From the NCBI GenBank assembly GCA_025093985.1, contig JACAAK010000008.1, forward strand, positions 124,001 through 188,000: a DNA stretch of 64,000 bases, written 5' to 3'. The position numbers and the translations under genes are program-made. Under the pieces are notes generated by a model, which had not been told where the DNA came from, made no database searches, and saw only the letters and a list, made by a program, of their open reading frames with translations. Below are positions 44,065-55,904 of this stretch, piece by piece. The DNA is from Calvatia gigantea. Lineage: Eukaryota; Basidiomycota; Agaricomycetes; Agaricales; Lycoperdaceae. Position 1 is the stretch's first letter, and each line of letters opens with the position of its first letter.

Positions 44065-46124
44065 TCAGTCGTCAAACGTCTGTCCATCCCAAACAAACCC
44101 AACAAACACATTCGGCCACCACCTCAACCCAGCCTCTCCAACACCACCCACACCACCCATACCTGCCACACCATTCTCAAGAATCACACATTCCGCATCA
44201 TCTCTGACAACTTCCCCCCTCAGTCTCCGTCTCATCAATCATCTCCTTCGCCAATGCGACTGTTATTCGTTCCTCAACAGCTACCTCTATAGTCGTTTTG
44301 GGACCTTGTGCGTGTAAATGTTTCGTAAGGCGTTCTGAGAATGCTTGAGGGGAGTAGGGTGGAGTGTGGAGGACTGTGAGGCCTGATTTTTTGAACGTGC
44401 GTTGAAGGATGGGTGGGGAGGTGTATTGTGGGAGGATTGGGGTTACTTGGAGGAATGTCGTTGGTGGGAGTAGGGCTGTAACGTTATTAAGTTAATGTTA
44501 GAAAGGTTTTCGGTTGTAGGGAAGGAGAAAGACGCGTACCGACACCCCGAGCGCGATTCCATCCGCCCCAGACCTCATCCAAGGCGATGAATACCTCGGT
44601 CTTTCATCATCCCCTTCAATACTCCCGCTAACTCTCTTGCTAGCTCGCTGATCCACTTATCTTCGTCTTTGACCATATCGTTCGTAACGGGTACATTGGT
44701 CATCTGCAATCCTAGTTGGGAGAGTGATGAGCGAATAAACGCAGCTTCCTCCGGAAGTTCGTGTGACGAGTTGGTGGTACTGAGCGCGAGTGAGGAAGAG
44801 GATGGCGTAGCGGCACCAGACGAGGATGCGGATGTGGATGTAGCCGAAGTGAGTTTTTCGTTTAGCTCAGCGGCGAGGTGGACCATGTCTCTTGCTTTGA
44901 TCATGAGCGCTTCGAGATCTTGAAGGGCGTCCTTAAGGTCCGAGTCGCGCCCTTGAGCAGAGAATTCGACGGTTCGTAGGATACCGGCTGTTGGTATATG
45001 AGTATCCGGGGGGTGTTGGTATGAAGAGGTATAAACGTACTGATTCCACCCCGAGTAGTCGCGTTGCTTATCATCTTCTGGATTCGTAGCTGTACTGGAC
45101 TTGTATAGCTGCGTTGTCCGATTCTGCATAATGTTTAGTGATTCGCTCCGTACGGTGACGGTGAAAAGCCACACCTCCCAGGCTTTACTCTTCAAACTCC
45201 TTTTGAGGATCGTATAAAAGCCCTTATCGCCTCCTTTCCTAAAACTGACTTTCATCATCTTTCTACCACCAACCTCTCCACTGTCATCATCATCATCATC
45301 ATCGTCGTCGTCATCGAGCTCAGGTGAAGTTGGTCTTGTCGTCGGCGCAGATTTCGTTCTCCCCGAAGCAGACTGAGCTGATACTACTGGAGCAAGTGAC
45401 GTTCCACAGATCTCGCATTCGGGTAATGACGGATGGTTGAGAAATGTACATGCAGGACACGGGACTGTGCTCAGTCGTCTTATTCTAGACATCGGAGTTG
45501 CTGCAGGGGATGAAGCGGACGAAACGACATGTTTGATGTGGTGGAGGGAGCTGGATGGAAGCGATGTTGACAGTTGTGACGTTGACGAGTGTTGGACCTG
45601 AGATGATCGAGGGACACCGCACAGTTCACAGACTTGAGTCGAGGACGGACTTTGTCCTGGTGGATCGTGGTTCTTGTGTGCACATACTTCACATTCCCAT
45701 GTTCCGCTACTACCAGATAAGTTGGGTATACTGAGAGCGCCGCTTGATGAGGTATTGTTTGAGTTTACACCTTTGCCTACGAGGTACAGCGTGACCTTGG
45801 GTGATGATGTGAAGAGGCCGGCGTAGTATTCCGTCTGGGTGACATATGCCAGATTTACTTCGAAAGATGCGTATTCAGGATCTTTGTTGTCTATGTAGAA
45901 GAGCCTATGTGAGGTGGTATGAATGGTTCCAGCCTGGTGCTGCGGAGACTTCTGAAGACTGTAAGTATTGTTATCGGGTTTGCCAAAACCCTTGTCGAAA
46001 AAGTCACCCACCCATCGTAAATACCTACGCCTTCTTGTGACGCTAGTAACTGTTCATCGGTATATAAGAGAGCTTGGATGGGTATTGTACCGTCGACGGG
46101 GATTGTGTATCGTTGGAGGGCCAT
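44065..46124 (-). CDS. VPS36: VPS36, ESCRT-II subunit (best of three copies; +1 shifts as read)
   Basis: ESCRT-II component that binds ubiquitinated cargo and phosphoinositides on endosomes during multivesicular-body sorting. Exon 1 (46124-46012) starts MALQRYTIPVDGTIP, the beginning of the GLUE/PH fold, which continues from 45958 (HTTSHRLFYIDNKDPEYASF). Two NZF-type zinc fingers follow (WECEVCAHKN..CELC and CPACTFLNHPSLPECEIC), then an Asp run, then the EAP30 region (KGFYTILKRSLKSKAWE; LKDALQDLEALMIKARDM; PVTNDMVKDEDKWI). A 51-nt intron after KAWE does not change the frame. Compared with the two relics, three extra single bases appear, near 45072, 44588 and 44226, so the C-terminal third (to the TGA at 44065) cannot be read in one frame. 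Either the gene is newly dead or these are consensus errors. Confidence 0.75.
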
Positions 46125-46495
46125 GTGGGAGTCATTAATGATTAATATTGCCAGCCATTCCGGAATAGGGATCACCAATGTTTGTTGACCCTCGTTTGGC
46201 TCCCTTCTTTTTCTCCCCATCCATGATTTTCTACATGTGCAATTTACGCAGCTACCTTTGCCGGTAATTGGAACAGACGTTCATTGGCATTTGCAGAAGG
46301 GGCAATGGTTACATAAACATGTACTCCCAATCATCAATCCATCTACTAAGTATTGAGGTACATACGTACCGAGACTTTCGCGAGGAATCAACCACACATG
46401 CCTTGCTTTCCTCATCTGATTCAAGAACAGATTCACATTGTGGTCTACATCTCTCCTTTCGCCTCTCACTCAACCCTTCTAGCTTATAATGCGGT
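46125..46495. other. Upstream of VPS36 and of the membrane-protein gene
   Basis: Intergenic; part matches 38300-38420 upstream of VPS36 unit 1. It separates divergent genes and probably holds both promoters. No specific element is recognised. Confidence 0.35.
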
Positions 46496-48701
46496 GTGTA
46501 CATCGTCATGTTCATTCTCCTGTTGCTAACTGAACCTGACTGCAGGTTCGTTTGTTATGGACTCACTCCGATTGATGCATTATGGATATCCCTTCTCATC
46601 TTACTGGTCCCTATACCCCCCGCCTCTGCGACATTACAGTCCAACGTGACAATTACTCACAGCCACCCGTCAATATCCTATTGGCCTACGACTTCATGGA
46701 CAACATTGGCAACCGGCACAACTGGACTCCAGAATGCAGGTTGTGTCCTACGACAACATACAACGTTTCATACCGCACCTGCGGGGGCTGAACAAAGAGA
46801 ACTAGAGGAACCAAAGCCCCTCCGTGGAGCTGGTTCTACGAAGCGCGGCAAGGAACTCGACGATTGGCAGAAACGAATACGGCCGTCGAGCCACCCTCGA
46901 AGGGCAGGAAGCAAGTGCGATGCTTCGGACATTGGAACACAAGGTCACCCTGACGTCAATCATTGGCCAATCACCTTCCGGTTTAAATTCGTCGGTGAGT
47001 CTTGTCTTTTTCGCTTTACGCCGAGGTATCACCTTATACCATTTGCTCAAGTATGTTTTGATTTTCTTTTAGGGTCCGCCATATACGTATTCGGTTTCGC
47101 CGTTCCTTTACCGCTGATCGATCTGTCATCGACGCCAGGTGCCATTCTCATCATCGATGGCGAACGGGTGCAAACGTTTCCTGGTTATACTGGGCGTTCT
47201 TCATCGTGTTCCATAAATGAACCGATCTTCTCGCACACTGGCCTCGCAGATGGTCGCGAACACGAGCTATTGGTTGCCATCCCGCCAAGCTGGAAGTTCT
47301 TCTTGCACTCCATCATTTTTACTGGTCCCATCTCCGACTTGGCTTCTCCATCTGTTTACCTCCCAACACCAATACCTACCCCGCCGAGCACCGGCCCACA
47401 AAAAGTACTCAGGCCAAGAGCCGAAGAAGTAACGTAAGTTCCCACCGACCCATCATCTTCGGACAAATTCAATCTGGACAACCTTCTCGTCCTTCCCCTT
47501 CCATCTTCCCTTCTTCGATTAATCGATCTTTTTGCATCTTGTGTCTTCGATCAAGCTTATGACCACCTTCTGACCACACTTCTCCAACAGATCAACCACA
47601 GATCGCTCCAAGAAACATAACATCGCAACATTCGTAGCAGCAGTCACTACCGTCGTCGGTGTCCTCACAATCGTCTCCCTTGCGGTAACATTCAGCATCA
47701 TTCGTCGTCGTCGCTGCGCTAGACTACGTGACAACGCCGAAGAACATGCCTCAGAACAACCAGGAAACGGAATCGTTCCAAGAATTCGTGCTCGAAGAAT
47801 CTCATCGTCTACATTAAGTTCATCATCCACCGTGCTTCATACAGAAGCTTCCGAGGATGCACCCAACCCTAACTTAAATATCGCGGATGCGAATGCGAAT
47901 ATGGGCGCCCGGGTTGGTGTAGTTCAAATGATGGAAGGACCGGCGCCGTTCGTACCAAGGTTTTTCCCTGGGACGACAGTGTTGTCAACTGATCGACGGA
48001 ATAGGTCTCTGCCTCCGCCACTGTCTGTGGTTGAAGGATTGAGTGTAGATGTTGAAGGTCAAGATGGAATCCCTCCACCTCCTTATGACTTTTCCGCGGG
48101 CACCGATTTCCCCACCCGGACAAATCCCGGGACAGCTTCACCGAACATCACCTCGTTATTCGATTCCCAATCTCTACCCCCTTCGACCACACAGCAACCG
48201 ACACGAGTAGGTGCCCTCCATTCCATGAATTCGACAACAGTCAGGAATGAAGGTCATCTCCCGATTGCCGAGAATGATGATATAGACGAGGGCGCGAGGA
48301 ATTACACATACGCCGACGTTCCCCCAGCCAGTACACCACCGCCTATACCTCCGCGTCCTCCATCGCCTCCACTTCCACCAACAACACCCTCAAGTCCCGA
48401 TCCGCGCTCACATTCTCCCTCGCATTCACAGCCGCACTTATACCCGAATTCCCCTCCTAGGTTTGGATATTCCAGGACCCCCGAGCATCCCGGCACTGAA
48501 CCTTCAGCACCACCTCCTCCACCCTCACCATCAGCCCCACCATCACTACTAGCCCCATCATCACCGAGGAGTCCATCTCCTCCACCACCTTGCCCGCCTT
48601 CACCACCACCTCCCCTACATTCATCATCCCCACCTCCGAGACGGACACTATCTCCTTCCGCGGGTCTTGTAGAAAGTAGGGCCCCTCCCGGACTAAACTG
48701 A
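46496..48701 (+). CDS. Single-pass membrane protein with Pro-rich PPxY tail
   Basis: Function unknown. My model joins 46496-46994, 47073-47433 and 47591-48701 (656 aa). A hydrophobic leader (LWISLLILLVPIPPASA) is followed by a presumed extracellular beta-rich domain (GSAIYVFGFAV, GAILIIDGERVQTF, DGREHELLVAIP). A transmembrane helix lies at about 298-323 (VAAVTTVVGVLTIVSLAVTF), then RRRR and a long tail. The tail has PPPPY at about 448-452, a WW-domain ligand of the kind bound by Rsp5/NEDD4 ligases, and ends in a Pro/Ser-rich stretch. The first 78-nt intron keeps the frame, so its use is inferred from good splice sites and alignment of the domain. The region from about 46730 to 46960 looks poorly conserved and may hide a shift or another intron. 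The exact start is uncertain. Confidence 0.6.
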
Positions 48702-50089
48702 GTTGTTCGGTTTGCATGGTGATACTCGCGTAGATGGACTACGAGATATTTCCCCAGTGAAATTGATTATGGACTTACAGGATCTGTCGACACCGGTAGA
48801 TATTGAGTGCGCGTGTATCCTGTGAATATTAATCTATTTCAACGTCAAATGTGGGAGACGGAATCGCGAAAGACAACATCCTGTATTCCTCATCTCCGCT
48901 CTGCTTCGGCCTTAGAGATAGTTGATGTTAAAGTAGTCTTACTAGCATCAATACGCCTCAGTTCCTCAAGGTGGGATGACACCTCGCCGCAATCCGACCT
49001 ACAGAAAGGCCCCAGACGAGCTTCAAAACGGTTTTGCCCTCTCCCAACCCACGCCCCAACCGCATTGTATTCGTACCCACACACAAACACACTTTCTATT
49101 AATCTCTGCTTGTACACTACTCCTAGGCCTATGCATTAAGCACCAGCAATTGACAGGTGTGATTGGCCACCCATTTTATTATTGAGTCCGACTCACCCTC
49201 CTTAGCAGATTAGATTTTGGCCGCCATGAAAGGTCAGCATCGCTCGGAGGAGTTCGAGCAGCGGTCAGTGGGCCAGAGCCCTGCTTTCCCCAGCACTGGA
49301 TCTCTCGCCACCACACGCCGAGGCTGTACCCAAGTATTCTAGGAAAGAGTAGCCGAAGAGACTGTTGTCGTGGTGGGCCTAGGTCGGCTCGTACATAAAC
49401 AATAACTGGGGTTTGATGAGCTTGGACCCGATCCTCAGAGGTTTACAGGTTATAACTTCATGTGGGAAACTACAACTCAACGGTGACGATTGTTCGTGAT
49501 TCGAAGTGGGAAGTCACCGGGAGCTCAGAGATGGCCTCAGGACATCCAATATACCCGCAGATCTCCTCGAATCCCAGCTTCACAACGAATAGGTTCCGCT
49601 CGTACCATGCCGCCCCAGAACAGCGTTGGTCCGGTAACCGTTCGAGGCGCTTGACGCCACTACAAAGCTCAATTATGATGGTCGGTTGATCACCCATTCG
49701 CTGACACAAGATTGCCCATGCAGCCTGACTTCACAACAGACTCTCCTATCCTGTTTCCACAACAAAACGAAATGATGAAGTGTCAGCATCTCGTACCAGC
49801 ACCTCGTACCATGTTGCTCAATACACGAAATGTCACTCCGCGGGATTATGTCCAATAGCGAAGTAGTACGTGCTGACAGCCAGACTAAAGCTCTTCCGGG
49901 ACCACCAACCTACCTGGTCCCAGAAGGTCAGAGACTGAGGGGTTGGGGTGCGGCGGTGGAGCAACTGTCATAGATAGGACTAGTGAGTTGGGGGTGGCTC
50001 CTCATGGTACTGTGGTGCGGTCCGCGATGGGAACGAAGCCCGAGCCCACACAGGTCCGGATATCCCGACTGATAGAAATGGTTGGCTAT
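48702..50089. other. Intergenic, no gene supported
   Basis: Short frames only; none resembles a family I know. Confidence 0.35.
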
Positions 50090-50340
50090 TAGCGGGTTCA
50101 TCAACGGTTCAATATTTCAACCCCCGATGCGACGAACCCTCACAGCCTTGTGTAAACGCGCGGCCAAGACCACTAGCATTATGAATAGACGAGATCATAA
50201 TGAACAATCACACACAATAGCTCCTCGCGCCCCCGATTCCTCCCTTCCTGAGTACCATGGATCCCTCTCAGACAAAGAAAACACCGACATTAAAGACCTT
50301 TTACTATGTTCCCGTTTTTGGGTGAAAAATTTCGAGTTCA
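50090..50340 (+). repeat. Upstream module, copy 1
   Basis: Related in order and sequence to 52600-52800 and 55500-55740: GTGTAAACGCGCGGCCAAG, GAATAGACGAGATCATAA, ATGGATCCCTCTCAGACAAAGAAAA, ACCGACATTAAAGAC. In copies 1 and 2 a PPxY membrane-protein gene follows about 200-300 bp later. Confidence 0.5.
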
Positions 50341-50639
50341 ATCAGTGACTTACCGATGTGCAGCCACCCTTCAAAGCTTCCTGCACCATGCATCATAGAC
50401 CATGTCGATCATGGACCATAACCCACGATGGTATAGAAAAAGAGGGAAGTACAAAAGTTTGACACGAAACGCGAAACCCCGGCGACCACTTAACACCCTC
50501 ATACTATAAAAGGTGTAAGAGTACCAGCGTGCTCTGTCCGTTGATCCGCCTGCTTCCCCATATCGTTAGCTCGACGGCCAGGGCATTTCGCCCACTGATG
50601 GCTGGTGCTCCCCGCAAGTGGCAAATTGGGTTTTTGGAC

Positions 50640-51711
50640 ATGTCTCAAGTTCATCAGGTAAACTTGGCTCCGTCCAGCCACACAATATTATGTCTGTTGA
50701 TTAATTTCGGGTTTGTTTGCACTTGCGGTGCGACTCTCTAGGGCACCCCTTCGCCTGCTCATGGCTTGTCATCTCGCATAAATCCACCATCTCAAAAGCG
50801 TGCCCGGTTGGCTCAGCTGAGGCTACTCAGGCCGTCACGTCCTGAAACACCTCCACCGGCGTATGAGAAACTTCCGCGGCAGAACCGAGTTGCAAATCCC
50901 GACAATGGCGACCTAGGGTCCGGGGGATACGCTACCCATCTACAACCAGGTCCATGAAGATAGCAACGAGGTGTTGTAGAAAACGAAGAAAGGCATTATT
51001 ATGCTCCTTGTGCTCGCAACAGCTCTCATTATTGGAGGTACCGTGCTCGGTTTGACCGCTCCACACCACGGGCGAGTGTCATCGTCACAGGAAACCGTTG
51101 GTATAATCGGAAGTAGCAGCATTTGGAGTAGCACCAGCAGCATTGCGAGCACTCCAGTGGTATTAAGCTAGGGAAGTATAGGTGCAGGTGGCTTGGGTAC
51201 TAGCCTGCCGTTGGATCCAAGGCCGTCCGTTTTTGACCCAGGCAACAAAACTAGCCCAGCAGTGGTGACAGCTGGTCTTGGAACTTCAGCAGCAATGGGC
51301 CCTAGCGATGAGAGTCAGGGGAGCGATGGGAATACGGCCGGTTCCAGCACCTTTGGCAGTAATGCTGGGGAGACCACGAGCGAGCCCACCATTGCGGAAA
51401 ATCATCCAGCGGGCAGTACAATCATCATCAGTAGCTCGCCCAATGATAACGCGGAGACCTCTCTCACAATTCTTTTCGATCCTGGTGGTGGGCCCTCCGC
51501 TACGCCTAACCATCCAGCAAGCAATACCGGCACCACCAGCAGCCTGCCCACTGATAGCGCGGTATCCCTTCTCAAATTTTTTCCCAATCCAGATGGTGGG
51601 CGCACCACTTTGCCTGATCCAGCGAGTAGCATCAGTAGTAGCCTGCCCACTAATGATGTGGAGCCCCTCACACATTCCTTCTGGTTCTCAGGCGCAATAC
51701 GCGTCCCTTAG
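50640..51711 (+). pseudogene. PPxY membrane protein, broken tandem copy
   Basis: Paralogue of the gene at 53024-53908 with the same tiny first exon (MSQVHQ, 50640-50657), intron 50658-50741 and second exon. PETPPPAYEK (PPxY) is kept. A one-base shift near 50925 and a TAG at 50977-50979, where the sister has TGG, interrupt it just before the membrane helix (GIIMLLVLATALIIGG). A second in-frame TAG lies near 51170. Downstream a Ser/Thr/Asn-rich frame remains open to 51711 with an internal degenerate repeat of about 35 residues (AENHPAGST, TPNHPASNT, LPDPASSIS). Confidence 0.7.
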
Positions 51712-52599
51712 TTTACCCGCTATGCACACCTAATTACGCCCACCCATGTGATGGTCTCGTCACAAAAAAATGGGGCTAGGATAATAGTATTTACCTACGA
51801 AAATGACACTTTTGGATTGTGGGCAAAAGGCCGAGAGTGGGAAACTGGGAAGCCACGGTCTCAAGCGGTAGGAGCTTCGATGTGACGCCTTAAGAAGGCT
51901 GGGCGCAGGGAAACGGTGTTGGGTATGTTGAAGCTTCAGGTTTTTAAGCCAGTTATAGAAAAGTGAAATTCAAGACGTACCTCGGTTCAGGTGGGTTTAT
52001 ATGGGGTGGACGAAGGTACCATTCATTTTTCCGCTTTTGTGAGTCCCGTAGAATGACCCCTTCTCCTCGTCCCCCCGAGTGCCCAGTATGCACGGATTAA
52101 CTTTCGGCCCGGTCCGGGAACAGATGGGTTGTCAAATGACAGGTATCCGTTGTTGTTTTGTTGTGCCAGTACCTTGATCCTTGTGAAACGTCTGACAGTA
52201 GAGGCAGCAATGACAATTTTGACCGTCAATATCCACCGCTATGGGAAAGAAAAAGCTCCGCATTCCCACGAGTGGGACGTCCTAAGGCAGAGAATCGGGT
52301 TAACTCGACGGGTGCAGAGTCGGGAGTCGGGGAATAGTTCTGTATTGAGTAGAGAGTCTGCTGATGTCCAAGGCACCTGTTCTTGTTAGGGGCTTCGGCA
52401 AAACCCGAAATTGGCGGGAACCGAGCAAGTCAGAGTCGGGCGTTGATGACGGAAGGGTAGTATGTACTAATGCAAGTCAAAGGCTCAGGGAGAGGTGCTG
52501 TTGATAGATGAGAAACTCTAAGCAATATGATATGAGTTTCATAGGTATCGAGCACATGGGATAAGTTGGAGGGAAGAAAAGATAAATCTGCATGAGTCA
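51712..52599. other. Intergenic, no gene supported
   Basis: No coding region or RNA gene is recognised. Confidence 0.35.
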
Positions 52600-52800
52600 T
52601 GATATTCCAGCCTGCTTAAAGTTGGGGCGGCTTCGATCCTCGCAGGGCAGAAAAGCCCAGAGCTAAGGCCATCGCCGTTTCGCCCAAACGAGGAGCACTA
52701 CACAAACAATTGTGTTCCGTGTTCCCCGGTCTACTGGCAATCCCTTCTCAGACGAACAAGGGTACCAACATCAGTGACCTCGTCTATGAGTTCTCGCATC
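52600..52800 (+). repeat. Upstream module, copy 2
   Basis: Shares ATGATATTCCAGC, TTGGGGCGGCTTCGATC/TTGGAGCATTATGGATC, and CTTCTCAGACGAACAAGGGTACC with 55500-55740, and looser matches with 50090-50340. It lies upstream of the intact membrane-protein gene. Confidence 0.5.
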
Positions 52801-53023
52801 CACGTGGAACAATGAAAGCTTAAAGTATGACGTGAAATATGGAAACTAGTGACTATTGATGCATGATGCATGATGGTTCTCCCGTATCATAAAAGAGGCG
52901 GGAATGCCGACTTGCTCATTAATCCACCTGGTGCTCCTCCATATTGCCAGCTCGACGACCAAGACATTCCGCCCAAGTACTGAGGGCTAGCGCTACACCC
53001 AAACACCAAGTCGGATTTTGGAA

Positions 53024-53908
53024 ATGCCTCGATTCTACCAGGTAAACAAATACTTAACCCGGTTGAGCCCTCAAACAATACCATGGTTGTTAATAAATTT
53101 CGGCTTTGTCCGCACTCGCGGTGCGACTATGCAGGTTGCCCCTTTGCCATTTCGTGCCTCATCATCCCGCACGAGTTCGCCATCTCGAAAGCGGGCTCGA
53201 GCGATTCAGGCGGGGTTACTACCGCGTCCCGAGACACCTCCACCAGTGTATGAGAAGACTCCACGTCGCAATCGACGTGCTTACTCCAACCTTAACGACG
53301 CGAACCCGGGGGACACACTACCCATCTACAACCAAGTCAGTGAAGATAGCAGCAAGGCGTTGTGGAGAACGAAGAAAGGGATTGTAATTCTCTCTGTGTT
53401 AGCAACGACTCTTATCGTTGGGGGAGTTTTGGGCGCCGTGTTTGGCTTAACTATTTCAAGCCGTGGGCGCGCGGTTCCACTGCAGGAGCCTGTTGGCGGC
53501 GTAAAAAGTACCATTGGCGGTATTGCGAGCACTCCCACAGTGGTACCGAGCCAGGGAAGTGCCAGTGTCGGTGGCTCAGGTACTAGCTTGCCGTCTGATC
53601 CGAGTCTGCCAAGTTTTGTCGGAAGCCACAAAACTACCCAAGGAACAAAGTCAACTAGTCCTGAAACCTCAACAGTAAGGAACCCCAGTACAGAGGGTGG
53701 CGAGGGTGCGACTATGGTCACTTTCAGCGCCCCTGTTGCTAGTGCTGCGGGGACCACTGGTGGGCCTATAATTATTACTGTGCACGGTCACCCAAGGAGT
53801 AGTACCAGCATCGACAGCAGTCCGCCTGCCGATAGTACGGTCCCTTGCCACACCAGCTGCCAGGCCTCAGACGTAGCCCCTTGTGTGTGCGTGGGAGGCA
53901 TGCAGTGA
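53024..53908 (+). CDS. PPxY type II-like membrane protein, intact
   Basis: Function unknown; 263 aa. Exon 1 (53024-53041) encodes only MPRFYQ; the intron 53042-53134 is 93 nt and keeps the frame, but its position and sites match the paralogue at 50640, where it must be spliced. The N-terminal part is basic and Ser-rich, with PETPPPVYEK (PPxY at about residues 42-45) and LPIYNQV. A membrane helix follows at about 88-112 (VILSVLATTLIVGGVLGAVFGL), preceded by RTKK, so the N-terminus should face the cytosol. The outer part is rich in Ser, Thr and Gly and ends with four clustered cysteines (CHTSC, CVC). A role in recruiting a WW-domain ubiquitin ligase is possible, inferred from the motif only. 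Confidence 0.65.
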   Translation: MPRFYQVNKYLTRLSPQTIPWLLINFGFVRTRGATMQVAPLPFRASSSRTSSPSRKRARAIQAGLLPRPETPPPVYEKTPRRNRRAYSNLNDANPGDTLPIYNQVSEDSSKALWRTKKGIVILSVLATTLIVGGVLGAVFGLTISSRGRAVPLQEPVGGVKSTIGGIASTPTVVPSQGSASVGGSGTSLPSDPSLPSFVGSHKTTQGTKSTSPETSTVRNPSTEGGEGATMVTFSAPVASAAGTTGGPIIITVHGHPRSSTSIDSSPPADSTVPCHTSCQASDVAPCVCVGGMQ

Positions 53909-55079
53909 CGACGCGAGCACGTCAGCATCCGTCTGACATGTTTTTCGTAGATTGTAGGTTACTTCATTCGTTTACCATAGCCTAGTCGACCAAAGGAGAT
54001 ACAAGGATGATTTGTGCACACATTCAGCACATAGGGATATGCTCAAGAAGATGGAATTTTCGAGACAGATTGAGTTGTGTACGAGGAAAACGGGAAAGAT
54101 TAGGCTATATAATGAATAATGTGAGGAGGCACGAAAAGAAAGTAGTCCAAGAAGTTGAAAGTGAACAGTACGATTGGTATGAATGGAATGCGGGAGTAGT
54201 GTGTAGGAAGCTCGGGGTTCCGGAGTCATGTATTTCGGGCTCCTAGAGTCTTGGGGGCTCTCGGCTTTGTTCACGGACATGAACGGTGATGTCGGCAAAA
54301 TAATGTAGTGAGGCGAGGTCGTGGCACCTTACAGAGCCAAATGCCGCTCAATTTCTCAGTGGTTCACATAAGGATTGTGCGGGTCCGGGTGGAAGGTGAG
54401 AGAAAGAGGGATGATAATGAATTTCATTGAGTGTAACCGACAGCAGCAAATATGGCGGGAGGTGTGTAGTGCAGATCTACTCCCACTGTGGGGGAATGGG
54501 ACTTGATACTCCGAAGTGAATATCAGGACAATCTCCGATGAATTTCTCACACGATGGGACAGAGAGTGGAGAGCTACTTCGGTCAAACAGGGAAAACAAA
54601 AAAGTTCACAAATCAGATTTGCTGGAAAAGGGACAGAAAGTACCACGTGCAGAATAGCATACAAATGAAGCATTTAGACCTTTTAAAGATTTTCCGATAT
54701 CAAAAACATTTCCTACGTGTCGTCCTCACATAGCACTTCCGACCACTTCACGGTGAAAACCACGGAGGGGAATAATATCATATTTATGAAACTAGGCACC
54801 TTTGCCTAGTGGGTGAGAACTTGAAAGGCGCTAGGCCCGTGTACCGGGAGCCTCATGGTTCCTTGGGGACGACCGACCGCATATCTCGAAGAATGGTTAA
54901 TAAAGTATGAGTGCAGAGAAACAGTGTGCCATATATGCAGCTGGAATAGACGCGCCAGACAGATGAGTAAGCAATGATAAATGAGGTTTAGGTGTCGAAG
55001 ATGGGTTGGGTTGGGTTGAGTTGGGGGAAGGTAGAAATGTCGTCAGGTGCTGCAGGGCCGGAGTGCCTGGTATAGTTGG
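53909..55079. other. Intergenic, no gene supported
   Basis: No convincing coding region. The 3' flank of the membrane-protein gene lies at its start. Confidence 0.35.
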
Positions 55080-55430
55080 GTCACCTCCTGATGACAACAG
55101 TCGTTGGTAGAGTATCATCGTGCGTTCCGAGGATGCTGTGTCATCAAGCAAACAGGATTATAAGGCATCGAACGCAGGTGGGGAGAAGTCGACGAACAGT
55201 GTTTTACACACCGGGTCTTCACGTGGCTCACAGTCACGTGTTGAGTTTATTAAGATGACCAAAGTTCTTATTTCTGCCTCGCAAACAGCAGACATGGTAC
55301 GTAGTCTAGACTAGCTTAGTGTATACACCCCCTCTACCGTGTAGAATTTACGAGAATTGAAGTCCTGCGTGAAGTTGTAAGGAAGGTAGGACGGATGCGT
55401 GGGTGGGTATCAGCGGTAAGATTACGGCGG
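55080..55430 (+). repeat. Direct repeat, copy 1
   Basis: Degenerate match to 55905-56290, about 830 bp downstream: CCTGATGAC, GTCGTTGGTAGAGTATCATCGTGCGTTCCGAGGA, CAGTCACGTGTTGAGTTTA, then AAGATTACGGCGGCAGTCAGTA. It is non-coding. Confidence 0.55.
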
Positions 55431-55499
55431 CAGTCAGTAACTTAGGGAAAAATGAAACATTTGTCGAAGAGGGGAGAAGTGAGAGGGAAGAAAAGATAA

Positions 55500-55740
55500 A
55501 ATAGAATGATATTCCAGCATGCGTAGAGCGCTGTAAGGTTGGAGCATTATGGATCTTCACAACCATGTATAAGCGCGTGGCAAAGGCCATCAACATTATA
55601 CACCAAACACGAGGCGCACTACCACGAATAATTGCGTACCATGTTCCCAAGAGCATCTACCAATTCCTTGTCAGACAAACAAAGGTACCGATACCAGCGA
55701 CATTTTACTGATTCTTGTTTTTGGCGAAAACCCCCTGAGC
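55500..55740 (+). repeat. Upstream module, copy 3, without its gene
   Basis: Matches the modules upstream of the two PPxY genes, including AATGATATTCCAGC, CAACATTATACACC and GTCAGACAAACAAAGGTACC. The match continues to about 55860 (GAAGCATGGAAA..GTGGCTATTGA..GGTTCTCCCGTA) and then switches to the direct repeat, so no coding part remains. Confidence 0.5.
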
Positions 55741-55904
55741 TCGACAAGCAATCTTGCCGGTGTATAGCCAATTTTCCAGTCTAGAACAATGAAATCTTAA
55801 TATATATCAGAACTATGATGTGAAGCATGGAAATCGGTGGCTATTGAGGGTTCTCCCGTAAAAGTCGTCACATCCTGACAAACTGAAGGTGCCTTGGGCA
55901 GTTT

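Noticed and set aside
49462..49709. Overlapping 75- and 79-codon frames
   Set aside because: No homologue in the window, no motif, and both strands are open, which suggests chance.
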